Shown piece by piece: positions 1 through 9,824 of a stretch of DNA of 64,000 nucleotides (its first letter is position 1; every line of letters begins with the position of its first letter). The position numbers and the translations under genes were made by a program. Source of the stretch: Endocalyx cinctus (taxonomy: Eukaryota > Ascomycota > Sordariomycetes > Amphisphaeriales > Apiosporaceae). The notes beneath the pieces are model-generated. The model did not search any database. It saw only the letters and a list, made by a program, of their open reading frames with translations, and was not told the origin of the DNA. The stretch spans positions 5,035,299-5,099,298 of the forward strand of contig BCKC01000003.1 in NCBI GenBank assembly GCA_001600455.1. Reading direction: 5' to 3'.

Positions 1-946
1 TTTTTTCGTCACATACGGAATTGATGGTATTGCGAGAAAAGTGGGGCAATATGAGGTTCAATACGAATACTTGAGGGAAGCAACTACAATGGTGAGACTG
101 AGCGGATAACTAAGGACGACGAGGTTGGGAATAGCCTCATCCATTTACTGTACATTTCTTTAACCAATTACTTGGTTATATTACTAGGACTTTCGAATTT
201 TGAAAAAGTTGCCAGTGTTGATTATTAGTAGCTAGCNGGAGTATAAGCCACNCCAGCCACATCACCAGCCACAGGCTGGTGTATGTGGCCAGTGCGGAGC
301 TGGCCTGTACGCCAGCTCACTTACACTCGAAATAATTCTGACTAGCAGAATTATTTCACAACATCAACAACAATAATAACTTCATTTTTCAGAACAGTAA
401 AATCTTACGATTTTAACCCAACAACTACGGATTGAATCAATTTACTTACTGTACTTATATGGTATCTACGAAGTAAATAAGCATGTAGTAGTACCTAGCT
501 ACTTACCTAGGTAATAGTACTATATTTATTTAATAAGTTACATACTGAATATTTGCCTAGATGATTACCTAGGTAATTAATAATTATAGGCAATACTATC
601 TTTATCTTCGTTCTTGAAGGTATCGACAACCATACGACATGAAGTAAGAAAAACAGGGGGTGAAATGGCTGAAATGGTTGAATGGCTGAGTGGATGACGG
701 ATGGCCCACCACCAGCTGGCAAAAAGACAATATCAGTTGCTCACCAAGAAAGACATTAAGGCCAGTATTCACTACTGCCAAGTGTATCATCATTTATCAT
801 ACCTCCTTCTAATACAGCCACGTAGCTCTCGATTTCCTAAACGACTTCTATATTACATCGCAGTGGTAGGAGGAGGATCACAGATAATCTGAAACCCTTA
901 TTATTTCCATCAAAAGAAAAATAAAAAAAGATTAGAAGAAAAGAAA
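1..946. other. Left-edge spacer, no gene seen
   Basis: No convincing coding frame; the short ORFs here lack family features. The stretch holds five closely spaced hairpins (161-415, separate entry), two ambiguous bases (237 and 252) and CCTAGGTA-type repeats around 505-575. The last few hundred bases should include the SEC11 promoter and 5' UTR, but no clear TATA element is seen. Confidence 0.6.
161..415. repeat. Cluster of five inverted repeats (hairpins)
   Basis: Seen directly. The five stems are: TAACCAA/TTGGTTA at 161-167 and 172-178 (loop ttac); GCCACAT+CACCAGCC with GGCTGGTG+ATGTGGC at 256-289 (15 bp, one bulged T at 282, loop aca); GAGCTGGC/GCCAGCTC at 297-304 and 311-318; GAAATAATTCTG/CAGAATTATTTC at 329-340 and 346-357 (12 bp, perfect, loop actag); and TAAAATC/GATTTTA at 398-404 and 409-415 (loop ttac again). 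Function unknown. It could be a decayed palindromic element or a structured transcript. Two of the five loops are identical. Confidence 0.85.
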
Positions 947-1556
947 ATGCTCTCCAGTCTCCAAAATCCTCGGCAAGCAGCCGCCCAGCTGCTGAATTTC
1001 GCTCTAATCCTCTCTACCGCGTTCATGGTATGCTTTTTTCCCCTTCTTCTTCTTCTTCTCGAATCAATCCCCCCCCAAAAACTCTACTAACCACTAACTT
1101 CTTCTTTCTTACCTATAGATGTGGAAAGGCCTATCCCTCGCATCCGACTCTCCTAGCCCGATCGTAGTCGTCTTGTCCGGATCGATGGAGCCTGCCTTCC
1201 AGCGCGGCGACCTTCTTTTTCTGTGGAACCGAAATCTGCTGCAGGAAACCGACGTTGGCGAAGTGGTGGTGTACAACGTGAAGGACAAAGATATTCCTAT
1301 CGTGCACCGCATCGTCCGCAAGTTCGGCGTCGGTCCCGCGGCCAAGCTACTGACCAAGGGCGACAACAATCAAGCCGACGATACCGAGCTGTACGCCCGC
1401 GGTCAGGATTACCTCATCAGGGAAGATATCATCGGCTCCGTCGTTGCTTATATACCGTTCGTCGGTTATGTTACCATCCTCCTGAGCGAGCACCCTTGGT
1501 TGAAGACGGTCATGCTAGGAATTATGGGCTTGCTGGTCGTTTTGCAGAGAGAGTAG
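947..1556 (+). CDS. SEC11: Signal peptidase complex catalytic subunit Sec11
   Basis: Serine protease of the ER membrane that removes signal peptides from secretory precursors. Two exons, 947-1027 and 1119-1556; the intron starts GTATGC, ends CTATAG and joins in phase 0, giving 172 aa, the usual Sec11 size. The N-terminal hydrophobic helix (about residues 14-30) lies mostly in exon 1. The catalytic box SGSMEP is at about 47-52 with the nucleophile Ser49. The conserved His (IPIVHR, about His90) and the Asp-containing [10 protein letters not shown] segment (about 107-115) are both present. A second hydrophobic stretch near the C-terminus ([12 protein letters not shown]) matches the family. Starting at 1119 instead would lose the membrane anchor, so the upstream exon is preferred. 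BRF1 lies downstream in convergent orientation. Confidence 0.95.
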
Positions 1557-2010
1557 TAGTAGTAGTAGTAGTAATAATATCAATAATCATAATGACGAGA
1601 AAAAGAAGGCTCGCAAGTTAGACAAATTAAAAACACACCAAAAGTTCACTCGTGTTTTCGAGCGTTAATAAGGTGGAAATCAAAACCATGCTTCTACCCT
1701 CGGCGTCGGTACGCTAACTAAACATTCGCGGTTCATCCATCCTATACTGCGGTAGGTAGTCACGGCAATACGTAAAGACGAACCGTTTACTAATTATTTG
1801 TCTCTCAAGCTTGGATTGTAGAGGTAATAAGTAAATAGGAAATTAACGCGTAACGCCATCCAATGCTTTTCTTCCTATGCGTGCTTGCGCCGGCCCACCC
1901 ATGCCATCCGTAATAGCCATACCGTCTATCTATCCTTTATTTGTTCGGTCCACGGTACCGTATCATACACATTGTGTACCTAGCACGTCGAGTAAGCTTA
2001 AATTCACCAC
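1557..2010. other. Convergent spacer between SEC11 and BRF1
   Basis: Presumed 3' UTRs of two convergent genes. A TAG/TAA-rich trinucleotide run (gtagtagtagtag) directly follows the SEC11 stop. Nothing else recognised. Confidence 0.5.
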
Positions 2011-4446
2011 TTAGTAGTCCTCGTCCACGTCGCCGTCGCCATAGTCATCTTCGCCGTAGCCTGGATGCTCCAGATCCTCCTCGTCATAGTTATACATGAT
2101 ACCGGTATCTTCCTCTCCCACGTCGTCTTCCGCGTCGTCCTCCGCGTCGTCTTCGTGCTCCTCCTCGGCTGCGTTCCGGTTGGCTTCGGGAGCGGGCGCC
2201 GACGCAGGCGTTCGAGGGTGCGCGCGCGGTGAAGGAGGATTGGCTTCGTCTTCCTCTTCCACGACGCTACTTGCCCGGCTAGCGGTCGCGCTACCCATAC
2301 GCGACGCCACAGATCCGGGTCCCGCTCTCTTGGAGCTGCTGAAAAGATTCGTGATAGCCGTGTAGTTGATCCGCTTCGAGACTTGATTCATATTCTTCAA
2401 GGCCGAGACCGCCGCTTCCCCGGGCGAAGATGCGGGCGTGAGCTGACCCTCGCCGATACGCGGCCTCTTGACGCGATTACGCCTCCGCTTGGGCGGCCCG
2501 AGCTCTTCCATATTCTTCCTGAACGCTTTCTCCTGCTGCTTCCGTAGCCAGTCTTTGTTGCAGTTCATCCATATTTCTTCCTTGATCTTGACCTCGTCGG
2601 GGTCCAGCAGGCAATATTGCACCTCTGGGTCGTCGGCAAACTCGTCCTCGCCCACGACCTCGTCCATTTTGGTGGGCGCCGCGTGCGGGAGTTGTGACCG
2701 TTCCCACTCGGCCTTGATATGCGCAAGATGGGCAGCCGTGGCCAGGGCCTTCTGGTGGGCATCGCTGTGGGGATCGTTGATAACTTCGTTGATCTGATTC
2801 TCCAGCTCCGCTTCGTCGCGCTCCCATTCTTCGTCGAAGGTCAGCAGTGGTTCGCTGGGTTGACGGCGACCTCGTCGCTTCCCGCCCCTCGCAGGCGTCG
2901 CTTGCCCTTCCTCCTCTTCACACTCTTCCTCCTCATCCTCTTCCTCTTCCCGAGCATACACCGCAGTCAGATGATCCAGTGCTTCGTCGCTGTTGGGATT
3001 TTCTGCGTCTATTCCTTGAGTGACGTCGTTGTCACCGGAGGTCGCCACTCTGGGAGCGGGCTTGGGTACCTGGGTAGGATCGAAGGGCTCGACAAACTCT
3101 CGCCTCTCCCTGCTATCGAATGACCGAGGCAGAAAGTCGGTAACTTGACGAAGTTTCGAAATATCCGGAGGTTGTCGAGGGACCGGAGGAGGTGGCATAT
3201 TGTTTGTTGCCGCGGAGGGTGCAGGGGTATTTGAGTTTGCGGGCTTTTGGCTATTCGGTGCCGACGTGCCTTCTGGCTCTTCTTCGGGACCGGAGATGTC
3301 TTGTACGACGCGCTTTCGCTTTTTCCCGCCGGCCTCGCGCGACTTGTTCATTTTCTCCTGCCATTCGGCGCTATTCTTGTAGTACGAGGGTGGGTCGTGG
3401 CGGGATTCAAGAAATTCCTGATTTAAGAATTCTTCGATGGATAAATCGCTGCTCTCGGTCACCGTGAATTCTTCCAAGCGCTGCTGTATAGTGTGCGTGG
3501 TGACCTTGACGACGTAGACGACCTCCTTGACGGTACGCCGAAAATTCCACATGCGGGCGGCCATAAGGAGGCAAGCTCCGCATATGCCCGAGGGACGACG
3601 ACCCATGACCATCCAATCACGACCCATCCTCCGGCAAAGTCGGGTGGCATCGGCGGCGACCTTGTTGGTGAGATCGCCGAACTCGAGCTTTTCGGCAAAA
3701 CGCATCATGAGATCCTCGGGTATGATAGATCGGACGTTGTTGTTCTGGAAGGAGTAAATGTTGTTCAGGTCTTTGAAGACGTGACCGAGCTCGTACACAT
3801 TGACCCGGACGATCTCGGAAAAGTCAATCAACATGACATCGCACCGATCTTCCCTTCGGCAAGCAGTATAGAGGCAGACGGGGACGACCTTGTCGAGGCC
3901 TCTACCCTGGAGCCAGTTCTCACTCAAGACCAGCTTGAAGATCATGATGGCGGCATCGATAGCACTCTCGCTTATGCCACGAAGCCGAGCTTTGAATCCG
4001 TACATCATATTCTTGGCCTCCCGAATGGTCTTTTCTTTGGTATCGCCGCCGAAGCGTCGCATGCCCGGACCGATTGTCCTGGTGGTTCCTTGGTCGGCAC
4101 CGACGTAGCTTCCGTGAACTACGGCCTGACCGGACGACGTCTCTCCGAACTGGACCTCGGCGACGATATTGGAGCTGTCAATCTCATAACCACAAGCGGA
4201 ACAGAAACCTTCGGAGATAGGAGCAGATGGGTTAGGACATCTGGTATTAGGACACGAGCGACGGTCCTGTTGGGTGGAAGGGTTTAAATTCACGTGATTA
4301 GCCGAGGGAGCGGGATCAGCACTCATGGCCCTCTCGAGCCGGTTCCGATCCAAGACCTCTTTAAGACGGTCATTAGTGCCGGCACCCCTAGGCTTGATCT
4401 GAAAGGCATTTTTCGATCTTTTTAAGGGTTTGATAAAGGAAGACAT
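2011..4446 (-). CDS. BRF1: Transcription factor IIIB subunit Brf1
   Basis: TFIIB-related subunit of TFIIIB, which recruits RNA polymerase III to tRNA and 5S genes in the nucleus. One uninterrupted frame of 811 aa. The zinc ribbon cysteines sit at about C65, C70, C82 and C85. Two cyclin-like repeats follow (roughly 130-320), containing the family-typical GRRPSGICGACLLMAARM. Low-complexity acidic and proline-rich linkers lead to the TBP-binding BRF1 domain near 600-650 (DPDEVKIKEEIWMNCNKDWL). The C-terminal 80 residues are very rich in Asp and Glu. The N-terminal 50 or so residues before the ribbon are longer than in yeast Brf1. The first ATG is used because no splice signal near it suggests another start. 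Confidence 0.95.
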   Translation of the reverse strand: MSSFIKPLKRSKNAFQIKPRGAGTNDRLKEVLDRNRLERAMSADPAPSANHVNLNPSTQQDRRSCPNTRCPNPSAPISEGFCSACGYEIDSSNIVAEVQFGETSSGQAVVHGSYVGADQGTTRTIGPGMRRFGGDTKEKTIREAKNMMYGFKARLRGISESAIDAAIMIFKLVLSENWLQGRGLDKVVPVCLYTACRREDRCDVMLIDFSEIVRVNVYELGHVFKDLNNIYSFQNNNVRSIIPEDLMMRFAEKLEFGDLTNKVAADATRLCRRMGRDWMVMGRRPSGICGACLLMAARMWNFRRTVKEVVYVVKVTTHTIQQRLEEFTVTESSDLSIEEFLNQEFLESRHDPPSYYKNSAEWQEKMNKSREAGGKKRKRVVQDISGPEEEPEGTSAPNSQKPANSNTPAPSAATNNMPPPPVPRQPPDISKLRQVTDFLPRSFDSRERREFVEPFDPTQVPKPAPRVATSGDNDVTQGIDAENPNSDEALDHLTAVYAREEEEDEEEECEEEEGQATPARGGKRRGRRQPSEPLLTFDEEWERDEAELENQINEVINDPHSDAHQKALATAAHLAHIKAEWERSQLPHAAPTKMDEVVGEDEFADDPEVQYCLLDPDEVKIKEEIWMNCNKDWLRKQQEKAFRKNMEELGPPKRRRNRVKRPRIGEGQLTPASSPGEAAVSALKNMNQVSKRINYTAITNLFSSSKRAGPGSVASRMGSATASRASSVVEEEDEANPPSPRAHPRTPASAPAPEANRNAAEEEHEDDAEDDAEDDVGEEDTGIMYNYDEEDLEHPGYGEDDYGDGDVDEDY

Positions 4447-5233
4447 GGTGGTAATATATATATTGAAGGGTAAATAGAGGTGACTAAGTCGGAGAGGGGA
4501 AAATAAGTAAACGAATATGGGATGAAGTTGATTTATATACGATTTGTCCGTATGCCCGTCGGAACTGGGTGAGTGTTGAGTGACTCCACAGTCTCGCAGG
4601 TGGAAAGTTTTGCGTCAGCGACGAGAAGATAATTACCGGAATACATCAACGTATACTGAAATGTATCGTGAGCGATAAGGTGTAAGTATTTGACTAGATG
4701 TTCCAGTTCAATATATTCCAGAATGTCTACTAAGTATTTAAATAACTTATTGTCCTGTGAGGGCACCCAGAATTGATTGTACCAGTGAAAAAAAAAAAAA
4801 AAAAGAAAGAATTATTCCGTCCCTTTCTCTCCGATTAGGTAAGTTTCCTCGAGGAGGCTCGATATTCACCGACCTGGCGGCCTAGGTTACCGAGTAAAGT
4901 AACTTACGTAGTACCTTAGCAGCTTAGGTACCTAGGTAGGCACCTAGGTAGGCACCTAAGGCTTAAGCTGCTAAGCTGCCAAACTATCCGTACATAGTAA
5001 ACTGATCATTTTTATTTATGCAAGTCGAAAATAAAACGAACTTTGCATAAATTGTAGCCCAGCTACCCAGTCGCGCTATCCATCTTATCAACTATACCCA
5101 GTTTATCTATGATAAATATTGTTCTAAACAGTACTCAGTAGAAGTTGAAGCTACCTACTTCTAGTTGTCATTCTCCAACCTTGGAATTTATTCACCTCGT
5201 ATATATACCATCTTAGATACCTAATTAATCATA
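4447..5233. other. Divergent promoter spacer between BRF1 and CWF19
   Basis: Shared upstream region of two divergent genes. It contains a 17-nt poly(A) near 4788, the palindromic CCTAGGTAGG repeat at 4915-4975 (separate entry) and AT-rich DNA. No conserved coding frame. Confidence 0.5.
4915..4975. repeat. Palindromic CCTAGGTAGG element
   Basis: Left arm CTTAGCAGCTTAGGT (4915-4929). The right arm at 4954-4975 is its reverse complement interrupted by a 7-nt insert GCTTAAG. Between the arms the 12-mer ACCTAGGTAGGC occurs exactly twice in tandem (4930-4941, 4942-4953). Related CCTA/TAGG-rich stretches occur near 505-575, 7600-7790, 14220-14520, 42580-42680 and 55715-55910. Confidence 0.8.
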
Positions 5234-7360
5234 ATGGATGGACTGGATGAATTCGAGAAATCTTTGGCGGCCGAAAAGGCAGAAAGGGAAAAATCAAACC
5301 ATGACCAAGATGATAGAAGACATCGCAAACATAGGCATCACCACCGAAGACATCATCGATCGCAAGATATAGATGATGCCGAAGAAGAAGACCGACACCG
5401 ACACAAGAGATCGAGACACTCTAGAGAAAATTCTAGGGAACCCCAAGAACACAGGTCCAGTCGGTATCATCGTCATCATCATCGCGATCGCGACCCCCGA
5501 GACTACGACAAAGACAGAAACAGAGACAACGATGCAACAAAAATTCACGCCAAGACTACAGACCCCAAAGCAGACCTACCTCTCCCAGACGAGGAACAAA
5601 CCGGTCAAGATTTAGAGACGTCTTCTAGTTTAAAGAGAGATTCTTGGATGACGGCCCCCGATGCTCTCGACGTAGATTATACCCAAAAAGGTGCCAAACC
5701 CCCAAAGCCTCCGCCACCACAAAAGCAGGAATCCTCGCGGGTAATTCACTCCAGAGAGATCAATGCCTCTCAGCTGCGGCAATTGAACGATGGTAAATCT
5801 ATCGATGACCTGGATATTCCCGCCCAACACGTAGTAGACTACGCCTTCGGCGACGACGGTTCTCAATGGAGGATGACGAAGCTGAAAGGCGTCTACACCA
5901 CCGCCGAACAGACCGGTCGACCCGTCGAAGAGATCGCTCTAGAGAGGTACGGTAATTTGCGAGACTTCGACGACGCGCGCGAAGAGAAGATGGAAGTAGA
6001 AAGGCGGAACATATACGGCAAAGACTACGTCGGCAAGGAAAAACCTAGCGGAGAACTGTATCAGCAGCGAAAGGCAGAGATGGGTATTCGTGAGCAGAAG
6101 CAGTCGCAAAAAGATTCTTTGGCCAATCATGAGAATCTCGATCAAAGTACCGTCGTTCCCGACAACGCACCAACTCCTACGTCTACTCACCTCGATCAAA
6201 CCGGCTTAAATAGACTGAAGGCGCAAATGATGAAGGCGAAATTAAGAAGAGCCCCGGACGCGGCCAAGTTGGAGGCCGAGTACAACCAGGCCGCCGCCGC
6301 GTTCGCCTCTAAGGGACCTGAGACGGTGGTTCTCAACGTGATGGAGAATCGTATGCTGGCCGGTACAAGAAATGAGGCCAAGGCCGTAGAAACGAAACGT
6401 GGGCGCGAGCGAGGACAGCTGGAACAGAACGACTACATGACCATCGAAGACATGGTTCGAGAAGAGAGACGGACGAAAGGTCAGGCCGGGGGGGATGGCC
6501 TGCGAGTGGCAGAGCGCATCGCAAAAGATGCCAAGTTTGACAATGACCTCGAATACATGGATGAGAATGCAGAGAAGCTCGCCAAGCGGGTACAGAAGTC
6601 GGAGATCAACCTGAAAAACGCGGCGGTGAACGAGTTCCAAAAGATCAATAAGATACTCGATCGCTGTCAGCTCTGCCATCACGAAGATCGCAACCAGCCT
6701 CCGGTCGCGCCCGTTCTTTCCCTTGGTACGCGCGTGTATTTGACGCTGCCCACGGAGCCGGAACTGGCCGACGGCGGAGCTGTTATAGTACCCATACAGC
6801 ACAGGAGCAACCTGCTCGAGTGCGACGACGACGAATGGGAGGAAATCCGGAATTTCATGAAGTGCCTGACGCGCATGTATCACGACCAGGGCCGCGAGGT
6901 GGTATTTTACGAGAACGCGGCAACGCCGCAGAGGCACCTGCACGCGGCGATGCAGGCGGTGCCGATCCCCTACGAGCTCGGCGATACGGCGCCGGCTTTT
7001 TTCCGAGAAGCTATGCTCTCGGCAGACGAAGAATGGACGCAGCACAAGAAGATCATCGACACGGGTAAGAAAGCTCGGGAAGGGCTGGGTAAGCTGGCTT
7101 TCCGAAGGTCGATCGCCAAGGAGATGCCGTATTTTCACGCCTGGTTCACTCTAGACGGCGGGCTGGGCCACGTAGTAGAAGATGCGAATCGCTGGCCCAG
7201 GGGTGATCTCTTCGCTAGGGAGATATTGGGCGGTATGCTGGATGTGGCGCCCGACATCATCAAGAAGCAGGGCAGATGGCATAAAGGAGACGTTAGGACC
7301 GAAGAATTTAAGAAGCGGTGGAGAAAGTTTGACTGGACAAGGGTGTTGACAGATGGATGA
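5234..7360 (+). CDS. CWF19: CWF19 family (CwfJ-domain) splicing protein
   Basis: Spliceosome-associated protein related to fission yeast Cwf19 and human CWF19L2, probably acting in lariat turnover or late splicing. Single exon, 708 aa. The first 110 or so residues are an Arg/His/Asp/Glu-rich low-complexity region with many HRHHH-like runs. Middle parts are charged and helical. The C-terminal part carries both CwfJ domains. Domain 1 starts near DRCQLCHHEDRN and includes GAVIVPIQHRSNLLECDDDE and the histidine-rich RHLHAAMQAVPIP. Domain 2 contains MPYFHAWFTLDGGLGHVVED and LGGMLDV, ending close to the stop as is normal. The CxxC and HxH-like residues of the HIT-like fold are conserved. BRF1 is upstream on the other strand. 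Confidence 0.93.
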   Translation: MDGLDEFEKSLAAEKAEREKSNHDQDDRRHRKHRHHHRRHHRSQDIDDAEEEDRHRHKRSRHSRENSREPQEHRSSRYHRHHHRDRDPRDYDKDRNRDNDATKIHAKTTDPKADLPLPDEEQTGQDLETSSSLKRDSWMTAPDALDVDYTQKGAKPPKPPPPQKQESSRVIHSREINASQLRQLNDGKSIDDLDIPAQHVVDYAFGDDGSQWRMTKLKGVYTTAEQTGRPVEEIALERYGNLRDFDDAREEKMEVERRNIYGKDYVGKEKPSGELYQQRKAEMGIREQKQSQKDSLANHENLDQSTVVPDNAPTPTSTHLDQTGLNRLKAQMMKAKLRRAPDAAKLEAEYNQAAAAFASKGPETVVLNVMENRMLAGTRNEAKAVETKRGRERGQLEQNDYMTIEDMVREERRTKGQAGGDGLRVAERIAKDAKFDNDLEYMDENAEKLAKRVQKSEINLKNAAVNEFQKINKILDRCQLCHHEDRNQPPVAPVLSLGTRVYLTLPTEPELADGGAVIVPIQHRSNLLECDDDEWEEIRNFMKCLTRMYHDQGREVVFYENAATPQRHLHAAMQAVPIPYELGDTAPAFFREAMLSADEEWTQHKKIIDTGKKAREGLGKLAFRRSIAKEMPYFHAWFTLDGGLGHVVEDANRWPRGDLFAREILGGMLDVAPDIIKKQGRWHKGDVRTEEFKKRWRKFDWTRVLTDG

Positions 7361-8148
7361 CTGTAGCGTAGAAGATACCAGGTCGAACCCTAAGCTTTGC
7401 TTGAAACCGTACGTTTCAAACCTGCACGATAATATGGTCATGTCATATATTTTGGCTGAGGGAGGAAATCCATAGTAAAGATTAGAAACGGATGATGATC
7501 CAGACATACAGTTTCGTAACCGCACACTTTAACACAGATGTTTTATACATACGTCCACCGTATAGATTAAGGTCCACCGTATGGACAAAGGGTGTAAACC
7601 AGAGAGATTTAGTAGGTATAATAAGTAGGTATAATAAGTAAGTAGGTAGTAGGTAGGTAGTATTTATTTACGTACGTACGTAAGTACATACTCCGTAGGT
7701 AGAGCGCCGGAGAGTGGTGGTTGACAGGGCTGGATTTAGAAGTATCTACTATGTACTAGGCAGGTAAGTACCTAAGTAGGTAGGTAGATAGCGGGGGAGG
7801 GGTTAATCTTTAGAGCTACATGCCCCGCCAACCCGTCAGACATTGACTGACCTCACCATCAATTACCAAGGCTGCAAGGTAGATACCTACATCTTTTCCC
7901 CTTCATTCTAATTACTATTAGGTATGAAGGAACAGGATCCGAAACAAAATCTAGGAAAACTTATTCGTATTAAAGGACTTTGAAGTTTATACACGTTACC
8001 TAACACTTTCACCATAGCATCTTGTCGTCTATATATCTCTCCATTCTTCCAGTTAGCGTCTGATGCTAAAATACCAAGTTCATTAATACTCTTTCTTACC
8101 CGTGGACTTTGCATACCAACGAAGAGAAGAAAACTTCCCACATTCACC
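7361..8148. other. Spacer before the E2 gene
   Basis: 3' region of CWF19 and promoter of the E2 gene. Holds GTAGGTA/CCTACTT-type repeats (about 7610-7790), one exact TACTCCGTA motif (7689-7697) and no supported gene. Confidence 0.5.
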
Positions 8149-8783
8149 ATGTCGACAACAGCACAGAAGAGAATAAGCAAGGTAAAAAAAAAAAAAAAAA
8201 GAGGGGGAGAGAGAGGGAGGAAGATTAAAACATAGTCGCTCTCACAACCCAAGTTTGTTATGTTGCACATATATATATATTATATATACACACACACATG
8301 AACGTATATAAAGCTAACACACCTCGTCCCATCTTAATCTAGGAGCTTCAAGAATGCATGTCCAACCCGCCCCAAGGTATGACCATAACGCTTCCTTCCG
8401 AGTCCAACTTGCACGAATGGAGCATTACCCTCCTCGGACCACCAGGGACGGTATACTTGGGGGGCACTTATCAGATATCCTTGAAACTACCTTCAGACTA
8501 CCCCTTCAAGCCGCCCCAGGTCAACTTCATCACCCGCATCTGGCACCCTAACGTGACGAACGACTCGACCGGCAACATATGCCTGTCCATCCTCAAGACG
8601 GAGAACTGGAAGCCCGCCAGCCGCATTAAGGGCGTGCTCGAGGCCGTTCGCAACCTGCTCGTCGAACCCAACCCCGACGACCCCCTCGAAGCTCGCATAG
8701 CGGATGAATTTCGCAACAACAAGGCCGACTTCGAGAAAAATGCAAAGAGCTATGTCCAGAGATACGCTTCGGCAAAGAAATAA
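8149..8783 (+). CDS. Ubiquitin-conjugating enzyme E2 (Ubc14-like)
   Basis: Class I E2 consisting of the UBC core only, 157 aa, expected to carry ubiquitin on a thioester cysteine. Exon 1 is 8149-8181 (MSTTAQKRISK); a 161-nt intron containing an A-run and a TATATA tract follows; exon 2 is 8343-8783, joined in phase 0. Key residues are HPN at about 79-81 and the active cysteine at about Cys91 in GNICLSIL. The helix after it (LLVEPNPDDPLEARIADEF) has the PNPDDPL signature of Ubc4/UbcH7-like enzymes. From memory of the family it looks closest to fission yeast Ubc14, but exact orthology is not proven. Without exon 1 the N-terminal helix would be missing. Confidence 0.92.
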
Positions 8784-9824
8784 AGTAATATTAATGAATG
8801 AAATCTTTCCTAAGTTGTCCTGGACGAAGAGGATCTGACGAGAAATCACGATGGACTTGGGTTCGTCCCTGTACGAAACCCACGATTTTTATGTCCGCAT
8901 TGTTATTTGGATATGGATAGATCGTCTGGGCTTTTACGGTTGTTACGAGGCGTCGAGTTTACTTTTAATGTGCTGCTTTTATCTTATCATCAACTGTCTA
9001 AATTGTAGGGAACCCGGAGAATTCAAACCAATGGAAATAAATAGATTTACCTGTCTCAACGGGTCTAAGAGACATCATCCATCTCACTTCACTTAGCAGG
9101 AGAAAATTGATGAGTCTTAAAAAAAAAAGTTGGGTGCGAGAATATAAATCAAATCAATAATCGTACCTAATCAGGTATGCTATGCTATGCTATGCTCTCG
9201 TCTTTTTAAATTCCTGAAATGCAATCAATCATACTCGATATCTGAACCATCTCTCTCTCTCTCTCTCTCTCTCTCCCCCCCTCTCTCAGTTAATTATTCT
9301 TTCAAACTAAAGCAGACTTTCTCTTTTCTGAACTCCCATAAGAAAAGGTAAAAAAAAAAAAAAAAAAAAAAAAGAGATGAGTGAGAAAATATGCACCTTA
9401 ACCATGCAAATGCAAGATTGTTACTCGAATTATAATACAAAATAACAATAAACAGGGGGGGAATAAATAAATGCGATTTCATTTAGTTCTTTTCTTCTCT
9501 CTTTTTTTTTCCATCCCATACACGCCTAACGCAATGGACCATATTCTGCCATATGCAAATGCTGTTGTTGTTATTTTGTCTATTTCCCCTAAAACCCCTT
9601 TTTACGCTAACAAGTGAAAGAAATCGAGTAAGAAGAACTCGTAATCGTGTAAGGTTCGAAAAAAAAAATACAAAAGAAATTTATGTTGGATTGCGTGGAT
9701 GAATTTCCGAAAATATGGCTGATAGAATTAGGTATGGAAAAACAAATAAATAATAATCGTCGCGTCGTGTTCCGGGGTGGTATCGAAAGAGGGCTGGGAC
9801 AGACCTGAACTAGCGTCGAGGTCG
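8784..9824. other. Convergent spacer with microsatellites
   Basis: Between convergent genes. Contains a (CT)n tract around 9251-9285 followed by C-rich bases, a poly(A) of about 24 nt (9350-9373), a short TATGC repeat (tatgctatgctatgc, about 9176-9196) and several T-runs. No coding frame supported. Confidence 0.6.

Noticed and set aside
1119..1556. SEC11 starting at the ATG at 1119
   Set aside because: That start would drop the N-terminal membrane helix; the ATG at 947 with a clean phase-0 intron gives the normal family length.
3493..4287. 264-aa frame on the plus strand
   Set aside because: It lies wholly antisense to the BRF1 coding sequence and reads like a shadow frame.
6242..7138. 298-aa frame on the minus strand
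   Set aside because: Antisense to the conserved CwfJ domains of CWF19; no family features.
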